Origin: JAWLFY01 sp964462125
GTDB lineage: Bacteria; Planctomycetota; Planctomycetia; Pirellulales; Pirellulaceae
Assembly (NCBI GenBank): GCA_964462125.1
Contig: CAYWXT010000125.1
Location: 1 to 15,411 of the forward strand
DNA length: 15,411 nucleotides
Reading direction: 5' to 3'
Shown here: in pieces, positions 1 to 8,036 of the stretch
How the letters are laid out: each line of letters opens with the position of its first letter
How positions within the stretch are numbered: the first letter of the stretch is position 1
Made by a program: the position numbers and the translations under genes
Notes under the pieces: generated by a model
The model's input: only the letters and a program-made list of their open reading frames with translations
What the model was told of the DNA's origin: nothing
Databases searched by the model: none

Positions 1-2
1 CC

Positions 3-80
3 GCCGCGTGCACCGCAGGGGCGGCGGCCGATGCCAACGTCGTAGCGGCCGCCACGCCACCGCTGTGCTTCAAGAATTGA
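3..80 (+). CDS. Possible C-terminal tail of a gene entering from the left edge
   Basis: Reading frame 3 is open from the window edge to a TGA at 78-80 and encodes about 25 residues (AACTAGAAADAN, then VVAAATPPLCFKN). Most codons end in G or C, as in the real genes of this window, and the frame would converge on the minus-strand gene that stops at 161. A palindrome between the two would suit a shared terminator. The fragment is too short to assign to a family, and another frame is also open here, so this is only a suggestion. Confidence 0.25.
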   Translation, partial: AACTAGAAADANVVAAATPPLCFKN

Positions 81-140
81 CGTCGAGACGGGTGGGGTTG
101 CAAAAATTCAGTCATGAGCTCGGCTTCCGGGTAGCGCGTC

Positions 141-160
141 GCACAGGCTGCCAGCCTGTG

Positions 161-161
<1 letters not shown>
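141..161. repeat. Palindrome GCACAGGCT-GCC-AGCCTGTGC at a gene end (possible terminator, dispersed repeat)
   Basis: Two perfect 9-nt arms (GCACAGGCT and AGCCTGTGC) flank a GCC loop. The last base is the first base, in plus-strand terms, of the TAG stop (161-163) of the minus-strand SUMF1-like gene. There is no T-tract. A degenerate relative lies at 6149-6167. From memory, this palindrome is scattered in intergenic positions of Rhodopirellula-type genomes. Its position at a gene end and its strong stem fit a transcription end or mRNA 3'-end structure, which is inference. Confidence 0.6.
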
Positions 162-1255
<1,094 letters not shown>

Positions 1256-1373
1256 CAGGTTTCGGAGCAACGACTCAGGGTGGGAAACGCGAACGTTGGG
1301 CTGTTAGGTTGTGGCGCGCCGTGACGATCAAGCTCGGCGAGCCGGACGTACCGGGTGATACCCCTAGACTAAC

Positions 1374-2306
1374 TCAACCCGCTCCAGATGTGTGCACATA
1401 TCCTTGAGGGCTGAGTCGCCGGAGCCGAGCGGTGGTCCGCTGCCACAGCCCGGTCCGGCCGACGATGTGGCCGATCTGGGTCAGGGGCGTCTCGAGCTTC
1501 AGCGCGGTGACGCGGTCGGCGTCCGCCTGAGACATGGTCAAGATCAGCTCGAAATCCTCCCCGTCACTCCAAGCGTGCTCCAGTGGCGTTCGTCCCGACT
1601 CGGCCGCGAACTGCTCAGCGTCCCGGTGGATGGGGATCCGCTCCAAATCGAGTTCCGCCCCCACTCGACTGGCGGCGCACAGCCGGTCGAGGTCGAGCGA
1701 AAGTCCGTCACTGACATCGATCGCCGCGTGAACGTCACCCACCTCGCGGAGCCGAGCCGCGACGTCGAGCCGGGGTTGGGGGCGGAGGTGTCGTCCGAGC
1801 AGGCTGCCGCCAAAGGCGCCGCTGACAACAATCGCGTCCCCGTCGATCGCTCCGCTGCGAAGCCACGCCGTGCCGCGGGACAACGAACCGACGGCGGTGA
1901 CGGACATCGCCAGGGGACCGTCGGAGGTCGTGATGTCGCCGCCTGCGATCGCCAGGGTGAACCGGGACGCGGCCTCCAAGATCCCCTCATAAACGTCTCC
2001 CGCGATCCGCGTCGCGTCGGCGCGGGGCAGGGTGAGGGTGACCAGAATCGAATGGGGCCTGGCTCCCATCGCTGCCAGGTCGCTGAGATTGATCGCGACC
2101 GATTTGTACCCCACGTCGGCCATGCTGAACCCCGCGTCGCCGAGTTCGGCCGCCAGGAAATCGACGCCGTCGACGATCTGGTCAGTGCAAATGACGACGT
2201 CACCCTCCGGCGGTTCGATCACCGCCGCGTCGTCCCCGATGCCGACCGCGACTTGGGAAAGTGAACGACAGCGGCCGCGGAGGTACGCCAAGAAGGACTG
2301 TTCCAT
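1374..2306 (-). CDS. thiL: Thiamine-monophosphate kinase
   Basis: ThiL phosphorylates thiamine monophosphate with ATP to give thiamine diphosphate, the last cytosolic step of vitamin B1 cofactor synthesis. The 310 residues match the family's usual length. Visible motifs are GIGDDAAVI (22-30, metal and nucleotide binding), the CTDQIVDGVDF substrate segment (40-50), NLSDLAAMGARP (73-84), AGGDITTS (121-128), DVSDGLSLDLDRL (197-209) and WSDGEDFEL (246-254), all typical of the AIR synthase/ThiL superfamily. The ATG at 2306 places the GDDA motif about 25 residues in, as in homologues. The gene starts 21 bp after the cold-shock gene's stop and is probably co-transcribed with it. No other thiamine gene and no obvious TPP riboswitch is present upstream. 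Confidence 0.95.
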   Translation of the reverse strand: MEQSFLAYLRGRCRSLSQVAVGIGDDAAVIEPPEGDVVICTDQIVDGVDFLAAELGDAGFSMADVGYKSVAINLSDLAAMGARPHSILVTLTLPRADATRIAGDVYEGILEAASRFTLAIAGGDITTSDGPLAMSVTAVGSLSRGTAWLRSGAIDGDAIVVSGAFGGSLLGRHLRPQPRLDVAARLREVGDVHAAIDVSDGLSLDLDRLCAASRVGAELDLERIPIHRDAEQFAAESGRTPLEHAWSDGEDFELILTMSQADADRVTALKLETPLTQIGHIVGRTGLWQRTTARLRRLSPQGYVHTSGAG

Positions 2307-2327
2307 CGCACCGAGTTTCCAGCCGAG

Positions 2328-2714
2328 CTAACCCTGATCGCGCCACGTCGGGCGTTTGCGCCGCGCCTTGGGGTGGTGCCTGGTCATCAGGTGCGGGTCG
2401 TCCCTGGCGTCGAGCTGTTTCCCCTCCGGCCGATCCGTGGGCCGAACCACGGCGGCCCGAAGTCGCTTTTCTACCGCCAAGTGTTCTTCATCGAGCTCAA
2501 ACTCGATCAGCGTTTCAGCGGTCGGGACGCTCCCCTCGGGGCCCTCCCAGGTCGAACGATGAAAGAAGACATCCTCGCGAAAATCCTCCGCCTCAATGAA
2601 CCCGAAGGCACCATCCTCGCGGATAAATCGAATGCGACCGATCCGCCGTTTGAGGACCCGAAAGGGGGGCGGACGACGCTCGTCGGAGTCAGACTCGGGG
2701 GGGTTCATGCGCAT
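2328..2714 (-). CDS. Single cold-shock-domain protein with a basic C-terminal tail
   Basis: This 128-residue protein has one cold-shock (OB-fold) domain at about residues 22-92. The RNA-binding motifs appear as GAFGFI (35-40, RNP1) and VFFH (49-52, RNP2), which bind single-stranded RNA or DNA. It is longer than a classic 65-70-residue Csp: about 20 charged residues precede the domain, and the tail ends in a basic, His-rich stretch (HHPKARRKRPTWR) that could add nucleic-acid affinity. The ATG at 2714 was used; a second ATG two codons in (2708) is equally possible, and neither has a strong ribosome site. The gene follows a strong hairpin (2797-2825) and precedes thiL by 21 bp. The precise role is unknown; an RNA chaperone or regulator is inferred from the fold. 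Confidence 0.82.
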   Translation of the reverse strand: MRMNPPESDSDERRPPPFRVLKRRIGRIRFIREDGAFGFIEAEDFREDVFFHRSTWEGPEGSVPTAETLIEFELDEEHLAVEKRLRAAVVRPTDRPEGKQLDARDDPHLMTRHHPKARRKRPTWRDQG

Positions 2715-2796
2715 TTCAGAAAATCAACAACTCCGCGATGCCTGAGCGTCCACCCGGCGCCCGTGTCTCTCGCCAAACCTGCGCTCCTCACAACTC

Positions 2797-2825
2797 CCAC
2801 GTCCGTTTCGGCGAAACGGACGTGG
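2797..2825 (-). terminator. Perfect 13-bp hairpin between yqgE and the cold-shock gene
   Basis: The arms CCACGTCCGTTTC (2797-2809) and GAAACGGACGTGG (2813-2825) are exact reverse complements around a 3-nt loop. The hairpin lies 16 bp beyond the yqgE stop on the minus strand. No T-run follows on either strand, so classical intrinsic termination is uncertain. Position and stability favour a terminator or 3'-end stabiliser for yqgE. Alternatively it could be a regulatory structure ahead of the cold-shock gene, whose start is about 80 bp further on. Confidence 0.6.
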
Positions 2826-2841
2826 ATCCAACTCGCCGAGC

Positions 2842-3480
2842 CTAATTTAATTCCCCGGCTCCGGGCACGTCAGGGGTCTGCAGCCAACCGGCGACGGTCG
2901 ACGCGGTCGCTCGGCGGATCAACTGGGGCCAGAGATCCCCCTCGGCGGCAAAAATCAGGTCCGCCGAGGCAGGCAACAGGTGCCAATAACCCTGCGAGAT
3001 CTCGTCACGGAGTTGCTCGTGGCTCCAGCCCAGATGGCCCACGATCAGCCGGTAGGGGACGGGATGATGGCGGACCAAATGCTCCAAATGCTGTTTCTGT
3101 GCCGCAACATAAATGCCTGGTCCGGTCTCCGCCTCGGCATGTTCACTGGAGGTATGAATCGCCACGATCGGCCCCGAAAGCGGCCCGCCGAAGTGGAGCA
3201 TCTCCTCCCTCGGCCCCGGACTCTCGCCAGCCTCATCGCCGGAGCGTTCTTCAAGCGCCAGCTCTTCGGACTCCGCGGCGATGCGATTGGCAGGGCTCTC
3301 CGGCGGTTCGTTGAACATCGCCAACAACTGCTGGGGACTCGGTTGCATCGGCCGATTGATCATCACGCCAATCGCGCTTTCAGCGTCATCATGAACAAGC
3401 AAACAGACACTGCGGTTGACTACCGGATCCTCGGTGATGCTCGAAGCAACCAAAAGGTTTCCCGCCAACGATTCGGACAT
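2842..3480 (-). CDS. yqgE: YqgE/AlgH family protein (UPF0301)
   Basis: This 212-residue protein matches the YqgE/AlgH family. It has AGNLLVASSI near the N-terminus, CLLVHDDAESAIGVMINRPM at 26-45, HFGGPLSG at 96-103, and VGHLGWSHEQLRDEI followed by YWHLLPA at 147-171. AlgH was named for an effect on alginate expression in Pseudomonas; the biochemical function of the family is not settled. The start is the ATG at 3480, not the TTG just before it, with GGAAAG about 10 nt upstream. Residues 59-93 form a Glu/Ser/Pro-rich insert before GGPLSG that the typical family member of about 187 residues lacks. The gene lies 141 bp downstream of priA, so co-transcription is possible but not shown. Confidence 0.9.
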   Translation of the reverse strand: MSESLAGNLLVASSITEDPVVNRSVCLLVHDDAESAIGVMINRPMQPSPQQLLAMFNEPPESPANRIAAESEELALEERSGDEAGESPGPREEMLHFGGPLSGPIVAIHTSSEHAEAETGPGIYVAAQKQHLEHLVRHHPVPYRLIVGHLGWSHEQLRDEISQGYWHLLPASADLIFAAEGDLWPQLIRRATASTVAGWLQTPDVPGAGELN

Positions 3481-3585
3481 CAAAGGTTCGCTTTCCAGAG
3501 GAGATCGAGTTTCCAGGCGATTCGGCCTTCCTGTCAGGATGACAAAAAACGACGTCGCCGACTACCAAAGAGAGCATTTCCTATG

Positions 3586-3603
3586 CCGAACAAGCCAGTT
3601 CGG
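3586..3603 (-). terminator. Weak hairpin downstream of priA
   Basis: The arms CCGAAC and GTTCGG flank a 6-nt loop, starting 18 bp past the priA stop on the minus strand. The stem is short and no T-tract follows, so this is a weak terminator candidate in the 141-bp priA-yqgE gap. Confidence 0.25.
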
Positions 3604-3621
3604 TTCGGGCGGGGAATAACT

Positions 3622-5988
3622 TCACAGCATGTCCATCGGGTCGATGTCGATCACGTACTGAATCTCCTCCTTGGCCGGGATCGTGAAGTTGGCCACGGTG
3701 CGGCGGATCGTCTCGCCAAGAACGGCCGCATCGGTTGACTGAAGCAACACATGAAATCGAAACTTGCCCCGCAGCTTGGCGATCGGTGGGGGGGCAGGCC
3801 CCAAGATCCGAACCTCGGCCGCCATGGCAGTGCGGGTCGCTTCCAGCTGACCGACAAAGGACTCGGCGAACGACTCGGTGGTCTGTTCAACGGGGCCCCG
3901 AAAGATAATTCTCGCGACACTCCCGAGAGGGGGGTAGTTGAACTTGCGGCGGTTCTGCATTTCATTCTGGGCGAACAGGTCATAATCGTGGCGGGAAGCC
4001 GCCTGGATCGCCGGGTGCTCCGGAGAGAACGTCTGGACGATCACCCGCCCGCCGCGGTCCCCCCGCCCGGTCCGACCAGCGACCTGGGTGACAAGTTGGA
4101 ACGTCCGCTCGGCAGCCCGGAAGTCGGGGAAGTGCAGGGCGGAGTCGGCATTGATCACCCCCACCAACAAAACGTTCGGAAAGTCGAGTCCCTTGGCGAT
4201 CATCTGGGTCCCGAGCAGGATATTGACCTGCCCGGAACGGAACGCCGACAGGACCCGTTGGTGACTTCCGGGACGCCGCATCGTGTCGCTGTCCATCCGC
4301 GCCACCACGGCGTCGGGGAACCGGGCTTTGACCTCGACCTCCAGCTTCTGCGTTCCCAAGCCGCCGTAACGAATCCCGTCAAAGCGACATTCGGGACACC
4401 ACGGTGGCGTGGCAATCGTGTAATCGCAGTAGTGACAGATCGCCTTGCCGCCGTCGCGGTGATGGGTCAACGGCATGTCGCAGTCGGGACAGGCGACGAC
4501 GTGACCGCACGCCGGGCACTGGATCGTGGTTGCAAATCCGCGGCGGTTCAACAACAAGATCGCTTGCCCCTCCTCCTTGAGCGACTGAGCGACCGCGGCG
4601 TGCAGCGGGCGGCTGATCGCGCCGCTGGTCCGCTCGTCGCGCACCCGCAAATCGACCAGTTGCACGTCGGGCATCGGGCGGTGATTGATCCGGTGAGGCA
4701 ACTGAATCAGTTCCGCGTACCCTGTTTGACACGCATACCATGATTCCAATGACGGCGTGGCGCTGCCGAGCACCAGGGGAACTTTCAGTGACATCGCGCG
4801 GGCGTGGGCGACGCGACGAGCGTGATAACGCGGCTGCGTGTCCTGCTTGAACGACGCGTCATGCTCTTCGTCCAGAATGATCAAACCGAGGCGGGGCAGG
4901 GGGGCGAAGACCGCGCTGCGGGGACCGACCACCACCTGCACCTCCCCGCGTCGAATCCGTTGCCATTGGAAGTGCCGTTCGGAAGGGGTCATCTGACTGT
5001 GCAGCACCGCCACCTGCTCAAAGCGGCTCTGGAAACGGCCGCGGGTCTGCGGGGTCAGACTGATTTCCGGCACCAGCACGATCGCCCCACGACCGAACTT
5101 GACGACATGCTCGATCGCCTGGATGTAAACCTCCGTCTTGCCGCTGCCAGTGACGCCGTGCAACAACAGCGTCTTGCCCGCCTCGGAATCGATCGCCCCA
5201 CGGATCGTGTTCAACGCCCGGGTCTGATCGCCGGTCAGACGATGAACCCCTTCGACCTCGCCGTCCCCTTGTTCCCAGCGGGTCGAAGGCCCCGAGGAGA
5301 GCACCCGGAGCCTTTCCTCGCGAAGCAACCCTTTCTTCCGCAGCCGCCGAATCGGGTCTTCGGTACAGCCGAGCTCACCGGTCAACTCAGCCGAGGTCAT
5401 CGGGCGGCCGGCCGCGATCAGATGCCGCACGACGCTCTGCTGCTTCGCCGGCAGCGCTGCGACCGTTTTCTCATCGGCGGTGACCGGATCGGGGCAAAAG
5501 TACGTCCGCTCGCGAGTCCCCGCCGCCCCGCGAACACTTGACGGGATCAAGGTGTCGAACACCTGGCCGGCCGGCGCCTGGTAATAGTGACTCATCCACA
5601 GCACCAGCCGCACCAGCGGCGGGTCGCACAGCGGCTCCTCGTCAACCACTTCCGCGACGTCACGCAACGACCGCCCCGACGCTGCCCCTCGCTTGGTCTC
5701 GATGCACCAACCGGTCATCGGGCGAGCCCGGCGACCGAGCGGAACGCGGACCCGCATTCCCGGCCGCAGCGATTCGAGAAACGGATCGGGAATCCGGTAG
5801 TCGTACGGGCCGTGGGGAGCCTCGCTGAAGACGACCACCGCCACCGCAACATCCTCCCCCGCTGCCAACTCCCACGGCGGCGGAGCCGTATCGAACAGCG
5901 ACCCCTGGCGCGATCCCCCTTCACCACCCGGCACGCTCCCATGCGGTGATGCTGAATCAAGCGGCTGGGACGGGTCACGGCTGGACAT
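3622..5988 (-). CDS. priA: Primosomal protein N' (PriA), replication restart helicase
   Basis: PriA is a 3'-to-5' superfamily 2 DNA helicase that recognises stalled forks and D-loops and loads the replisome. From the ATG at 5988 the protein has 788 residues. An N-terminal DNA-binding domain (about 45-150, with PHGPYDYRIP) is followed by Walker A GVTGSGKT (278-285) and the DEEH Walker B box (373-376), then SATPS (about 410). Four CxxC pairs (491/494, 500/503, 518/521, 531/534) form the zinc-binding insert. Helicase motifs GLDFPNV and TQVAGRTGRGDRGG follow. An upstream ATG (6075) and a GTG (6093) keep the frame open, but the extra N-terminal residues look non-conserved and no start has a convincing ribosome site. 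It is longer than E. coli PriA (732 residues), mainly from a low-complexity Ser/Pro/Gly N-terminus. It is divergent from nadD across a repeat-rich region. Confidence 0.96.
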   Translation of the reverse strand: MSSRDPSQPLDSASPHGSVPGGEGGSRQGSLFDTAPPPWELAAGEDVAVAVVVFSEAPHGPYDYRIPDPFLESLRPGMRVRVPLGRRARPMTGWCIETKRGAASGRSLRDVAEVVDEEPLCDPPLVRLVLWMSHYYQAPAGQVFDTLIPSSVRGAAGTRERTYFCPDPVTADEKTVAALPAKQQSVVRHLIAAGRPMTSAELTGELGCTEDPIRRLRKKGLLREERLRVLSSGPSTRWEQGDGEVEGVHRLTGDQTRALNTIRGAIDSEAGKTLLLHGVTGSGKTEVYIQAIEHVVKFGRGAIVLVPEISLTPQTRGRFQSRFEQVAVLHSQMTPSERHFQWQRIRRGEVQVVVGPRSAVFAPLPRLGLIILDEEHDASFKQDTQPRYHARRVAHARAMSLKVPLVLGSATPSLESWYACQTGYAELIQLPHRINHRPMPDVQLVDLRVRDERTSGAISRPLHAAVAQSLKEEGQAILLLNRRGFATTIQCPACGHVVACPDCDMPLTHHRDGGKAICHYCDYTIATPPWCPECRFDGIRYGGLGTQKLEVEVKARFPDAVVARMDSDTMRRPGSHQRVLSAFRSGQVNILLGTQMIAKGLDFPNVLLVGVINADSALHFPDFRAAERTFQLVTQVAGRTGRGDRGGRVIVQTFSPEHPAIQAASRHDYDLFAQNEMQNRRKFNYPPLGSVARIIFRGPVEQTTESFAESFVGQLEATRTAMAAEVRILGPAPPPIAKLRGKFRFHVLLQSTDAAVLGETIRRTVANFTIPAKEEIQYVIDIDPMDML

Positions 5989-6106
5989 CGAATCGCCAAA
6001 ACGGAGAACACAAGCAACCGGTGGGGGCAACGACTTTCCTCCGAATCGGTTCCCCCCACCCAATTCGCTCAACATACCGCATCGCCGAGACACCTTTGGT
6101 CACCGG

Positions 6107-6150
6107 ACCCCCGTAGAACCCCCGTAGAACCCCCGTAGAACCCCCGTAGC
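6107..6150. repeat. Four tandem 11-bp repeats (ACCCCCGTAGA)
   Basis: Four adjoining 11-bp units begin at 6107, 6118, 6129 and 6140. The first three read ACCCCCGTAGA and the fourth ends GTAGC. The fourth unit runs directly into the palindrome at 6149. An 11-bp period is close to one helical turn, so all copies face the same side of the DNA. They lie upstream of priA in the divergent priA-nadD region. A simple slippage expansion of the sequence preceding the dispersed palindrome is the simplest explanation. Confidence 0.85.
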
Positions 6151-6167
6151 ACAAGCTGCCAGCCTGT
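6149..6167. repeat. Degenerate copy of the GCACAGGCT palindrome
   Basis: GCACAAGCT-GCC-AGCCTGT differs from the perfect palindrome at 141-161 by one base in the left arm and by a diverged end of the right arm. Two related copies in 15 kb support a dispersed element. It is the first of three neighbouring palindromes in this intergenic region. Confidence 0.6.
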
Positions 6168-6191
6168 TGGGTTCGACACGATGGATGCTTT

Positions 6192-6208
6192 ATTGCCAAG
6201 GTGGCAAT
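6192..6208. repeat. Perfect palindrome ATTGCCA-AGG-TGGCAAT
   Basis: Two exact 7-nt arms flank a 3-nt loop, between the palindromes at 6149 and 6212. It is probably part of a composite palindromic repeat cluster (REP/BIME-like). A protein-binding operator for priA or nadD is an alternative, since it lies in their shared upstream region. Confidence 0.55.
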
Positions 6209-6211
6209 GTT

Positions 6212-6241
6212 CCGCGGGTGGCGCGCTGCGCTGACCCACGG
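6212..6241. repeat. 30-bp imperfect palindrome (CCGCGGGT ... ACCCACGG)
   Basis: The outer arms CCGCGGGT and ACCCACGG pair at seven of eight positions, and inner arms GCGC and GCGC pair around a GCT loop. It starts four bases after the preceding palindrome. I recall similar 'CCGTGGGT-CAGCGC' elements as intergenic repeats in Rhodopirellula-type genomes, but this was not checked. Confidence 0.55.
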
Positions 6242-6367
6242 CTTATAGCTGCGGGATCGTGGCCGGACGCGTCGCGCCCTCTCGCCCGGAAAACGTTCCG
6301 CTCACGGATCGCCACGCAACTCCTGAAGCTCCCGACAACCGAGAGTGACAACATACTCGACGCCGCA

Positions 6368-6455
6368 CTCTGTGTACCTCCGTGCTCTCTGTGGTAAACA
6401 TCCTTCTGGATCGTCGTCTGCGTCCTCCGTGGTGAACGACTTTCTGTGGTGAACT
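6368..6455. repeat. Degenerate CTCTGTGGTGAA direct repeats
   Basis: The stretch holds diverged copies of a phrase built from CTCTGTGTACCTCCGTG, CTCTGTGGTAAA, CTCCGTGGTGAA and TTCTGTGGTGAA. This is the low-complexity intergenic repeat that, read on the opposite strand, gives spurious peptides of the 'HREHGGT/TEDTE' type in many draft genomes; here the minus strand reads YHREHGGTQ. It ends about 30 bp before nadD and supplies the upstream GTG (6446) that could be mistaken for the nadD start. Confidence 0.7.
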
Positions 6456-6484
6456 CCCCCTTCCCGGCCAAGGATGAATTTCGC

Positions 6485-7105
6485 ATGCGTATCGGCATCT
6501 TGGGAGGCTCGTTCGACCCGGTACATCTGGGACACCTGCTGATCGCCGAATCGGCGTTGGAGGCATTGCAGTTGGACCAGATCCGCTGGATCCCCGCGGC
6601 CACCTCGCCATTGAAGCGCGAAGGCCCCGTCGCCCCCGACGCCGACCGGCTAGAAATGCTCCGCCTGGCCATCGCCGCGGCCGATGGCCATGTGATCGAC
6701 GATTGTGAACTGACGCGGGGTGAAATCAGCTTCACGGTCGACACGCTGGAGGACCTGCACCGGCGGCTCCCCGGGGTCGAGTTGTTCCTGATCATCGGCA
6801 GCGACTCGCTGGCGAGTTGGCCCCAATGGCGTTTGCCCGAGCGGATCACCGAGCTGGCCACCATCGCGGTCGTCCAGCGTGGCGGCGACCCACCGATCGA
6901 TTTCTCCCCGCTGGACGGCCTGGCGACATCCGAACAAATCGACGCCGCCAGAGAGCACGTGATCCCGATGCCCGCGATCGAGATTTCCAGCACGGAGCTA
7001 CGGAATCGAGTCGCCACCGGCCGCCGCATCCGCTTTCGCACACCCCGCGCCGTGGAAGCCCTGATCGAAGCGAAGCAGCTCTACCGCACCGCGGCCCGAT
7101 CGTAA
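6485..7105 (+). CDS. nadD: Nicotinate-nucleotide adenylyltransferase
   Basis: NadD transfers AMP from ATP to nicotinate mononucleotide, giving deamido-NAD in the NAD synthesis pathway. The 206 residues match the family. MRIGILGGSFDPVHLGHLLI at the N-terminus holds the GGSFDPxHxGH nucleotidyltransferase motif, a central LFLIIGSDSLASWPQWR segment is the NaMN/ATP site, and ISSTELRNRV near the C-terminus is the ISSTxxR motif. The ATG at 6485 puts the motif at the usual place and has AAGGA about 10 nt upstream; the GTG at 6446 lies in repeat sequence. The TAA stop at 7103-7105 lies inside the first unit of a 33-bp tandem repeat. The gene is divergent from priA, with no nadE or rsfS alongside. Confidence 0.96.
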   Translation: MRIGILGGSFDPVHLGHLLIAESALEALQLDQIRWIPAATSPLKREGPVAPDADRLEMLRLAIAAADGHVIDDCELTRGEISFTVDTLEDLHRRLPGVELFLIIGSDSLASWPQWRLPERITELATIAVVQRGGDPPIDFSPLDGLATSEQIDAAREHVIPMPAIEISSTELRNRVATGRRIRFRTPRAVEALIEAKQLYRTAARS

Positions 7106-7337
7106 CGCCAACGCGCCAGCGTGCGGCCCCGATCGTAACGCCAACGCGCNNNNNNNNNNNNNNNNNNNNNNNNNNNNNNNNNNNNNNNNNNNNNNNNNNN
7201 NNNNNNNNNNNNNNNNNNNNNNNNNNNNNNNNNNNNNNNNNNNNNNNNNCGCCAGCGTGCGGCCCCGATCGTAACGCCAACGCGCCAGCGTGCGGCCCCG
7301 ATCGTAACGCCAACGCGCCAGCGTGCGGCCCCGATCG
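7090..7337. repeat. 33-bp tandem repeat array interrupted by an assembly gap
   Basis: The unit is GATCGTAACGCCAAC followed by GCGCCAGCGTGCGGCCCC. Copies start at 7098 and 7131 left of the N run and at 7267, 7300 and 7333 (only GATCG) right of it. Spacing is exactly 33 bp on each side, and units are identical apart from one missing C in the sequence before 7098. Total copy number is unknown because the gap sits inside the array. There are no unique spacers, so it is not a CRISPR. The first unit overlaps the last codons and stop of nadD. Such perfect copies suggest recent expansion; function unknown. Confidence 0.92.
7150..7249. other. Assembly gap of 100 N inside the 33-bp repeat
   Basis: The run is exactly 100 N, a conventional placeholder for a gap of unknown size. 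Both flanks are the same tandem repeat in compatible phase, so the missing sequence is most likely further repeat units. Open frames drawn through it are artefacts. Confidence 0.97.
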
Positions 7338-7357
7338 CCACCAACCACCACACGGTC

Positions 7358-7876
7358 CTACCTCAGAGCATCAGCCAAGCGGAGCGCGTCTTGGACGAGC
7401 AAGTCGACACGTTGGCGGGTCGGTTCGTCGATGATCCGTTCTCCGTCGAACGCCTCGCCGGTGGCGTAGATGAAGCGGGGGACGATCAGGCAGCGGAAGT
7501 CGAGCATCAAGCTGTTGGCAATTCCCATCGCCGACATGTAGCTGCCGTGGCCGCCGGCAGCCAGCATCAGGCCGACGACTTTCCCCGTCCAGGCCTTGCC
7601 GGTCAGTTCCACCGCGTTCTTGAGCGCCGCGTTGACGTCGAAATTGTAGACCGGGGACGCGATCAGGATCGCGTCGGCTTGCTCGATCTTTCGGCTCAGC
7701 TCCTGTACCGGCAGCGCCCCATAGGCGCTCGCGCCGTCACAGGCGGGCAGGGGAGTGGCGGCCAGATCGAACAGTTCGACAGGGCGGCCGAGCGACTGCA
7801 GCCGGTCGCGGCAGGCCCGAGCAAGTATCCGGCTGCGGCTTTCCGGGTGCAGACTGGAGCTGAGCACCAGAATCAT
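7358..7876 (-). CDS. NAD(P)H-dependent FMN reductase-like flavoprotein
   Basis: This 172-residue protein matches the flavodoxin-like NADPH-dependent FMN reductase family (PF03358). It has a phosphate-binding loop in SSSLHPESRSR (6-16), the SPVYNFDVNAALKNAVE segment (74-90) that contacts flavin, and AAGGHGSYMS (106-115). Such proteins bind FMN and reduce flavins, quinones or other acceptors; the substrate cannot be read from sequence. The ATG at 7876 has GAGGGG about 8 nt upstream and gives the expected MILVLSSS first strand. Its 3' end lies 20 bp from the 33-bp repeat. It is downstream of and on the same strand as the unknown gene at 8037-8741, 160 bp away, so they may be separate units. Confidence 0.88.
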   Translation of the reverse strand: MILVLSSSLHPESRSRILARACRDRLQSLGRPVELFDLAATPLPACDGASAYGALPVQELSRKIEQADAILIASPVYNFDVNAALKNAVELTGKAWTGKVVGLMLAAGGHGSYMSAMGIANSLMLDFRCLIVPRFIYATGEAFDGERIIDEPTRQRVDLLVQDALRLADALR

Positions 7877-8036
7877 GAAGGATCCCCTCGTCGATCATCG
7901 GCTGGCGGCACCGGCGTCGACGGCAGCCGCCAACGAGATGCTCATGTCGCCGGAGGATGCTCGCACAAGACCCACGCGCTGTCGACCCGCAGACCGCCGC
8001 GGCGACCCCTGCAGGCCCCGCCGGTCCGTCAAATGT

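Noticed and set aside
1271..1373. Terminator or promoter in the thiL to SUMF1-like gap (GGGT-ATC-ACCC)
   Set aside because: The stem is only four base pairs and no convincing promoter hexamers accompany it.
3751..4743. 330-residue plus-strand open frame inside priA
   Set aside because: It is antisense to the conserved helicase core and zinc-binding region of priA.
6190..7041. Long minus-strand open frame antisense to nadD
   Set aside because: It overlaps nadD almost entirely, has a Ser/Arg-rich composition and runs through intergenic repeats; it is a high-GC shadow.
7090..7337. CRISPR array
   Set aside because: The 33-bp units follow one another directly without unique spacers, and there are no cas genes.
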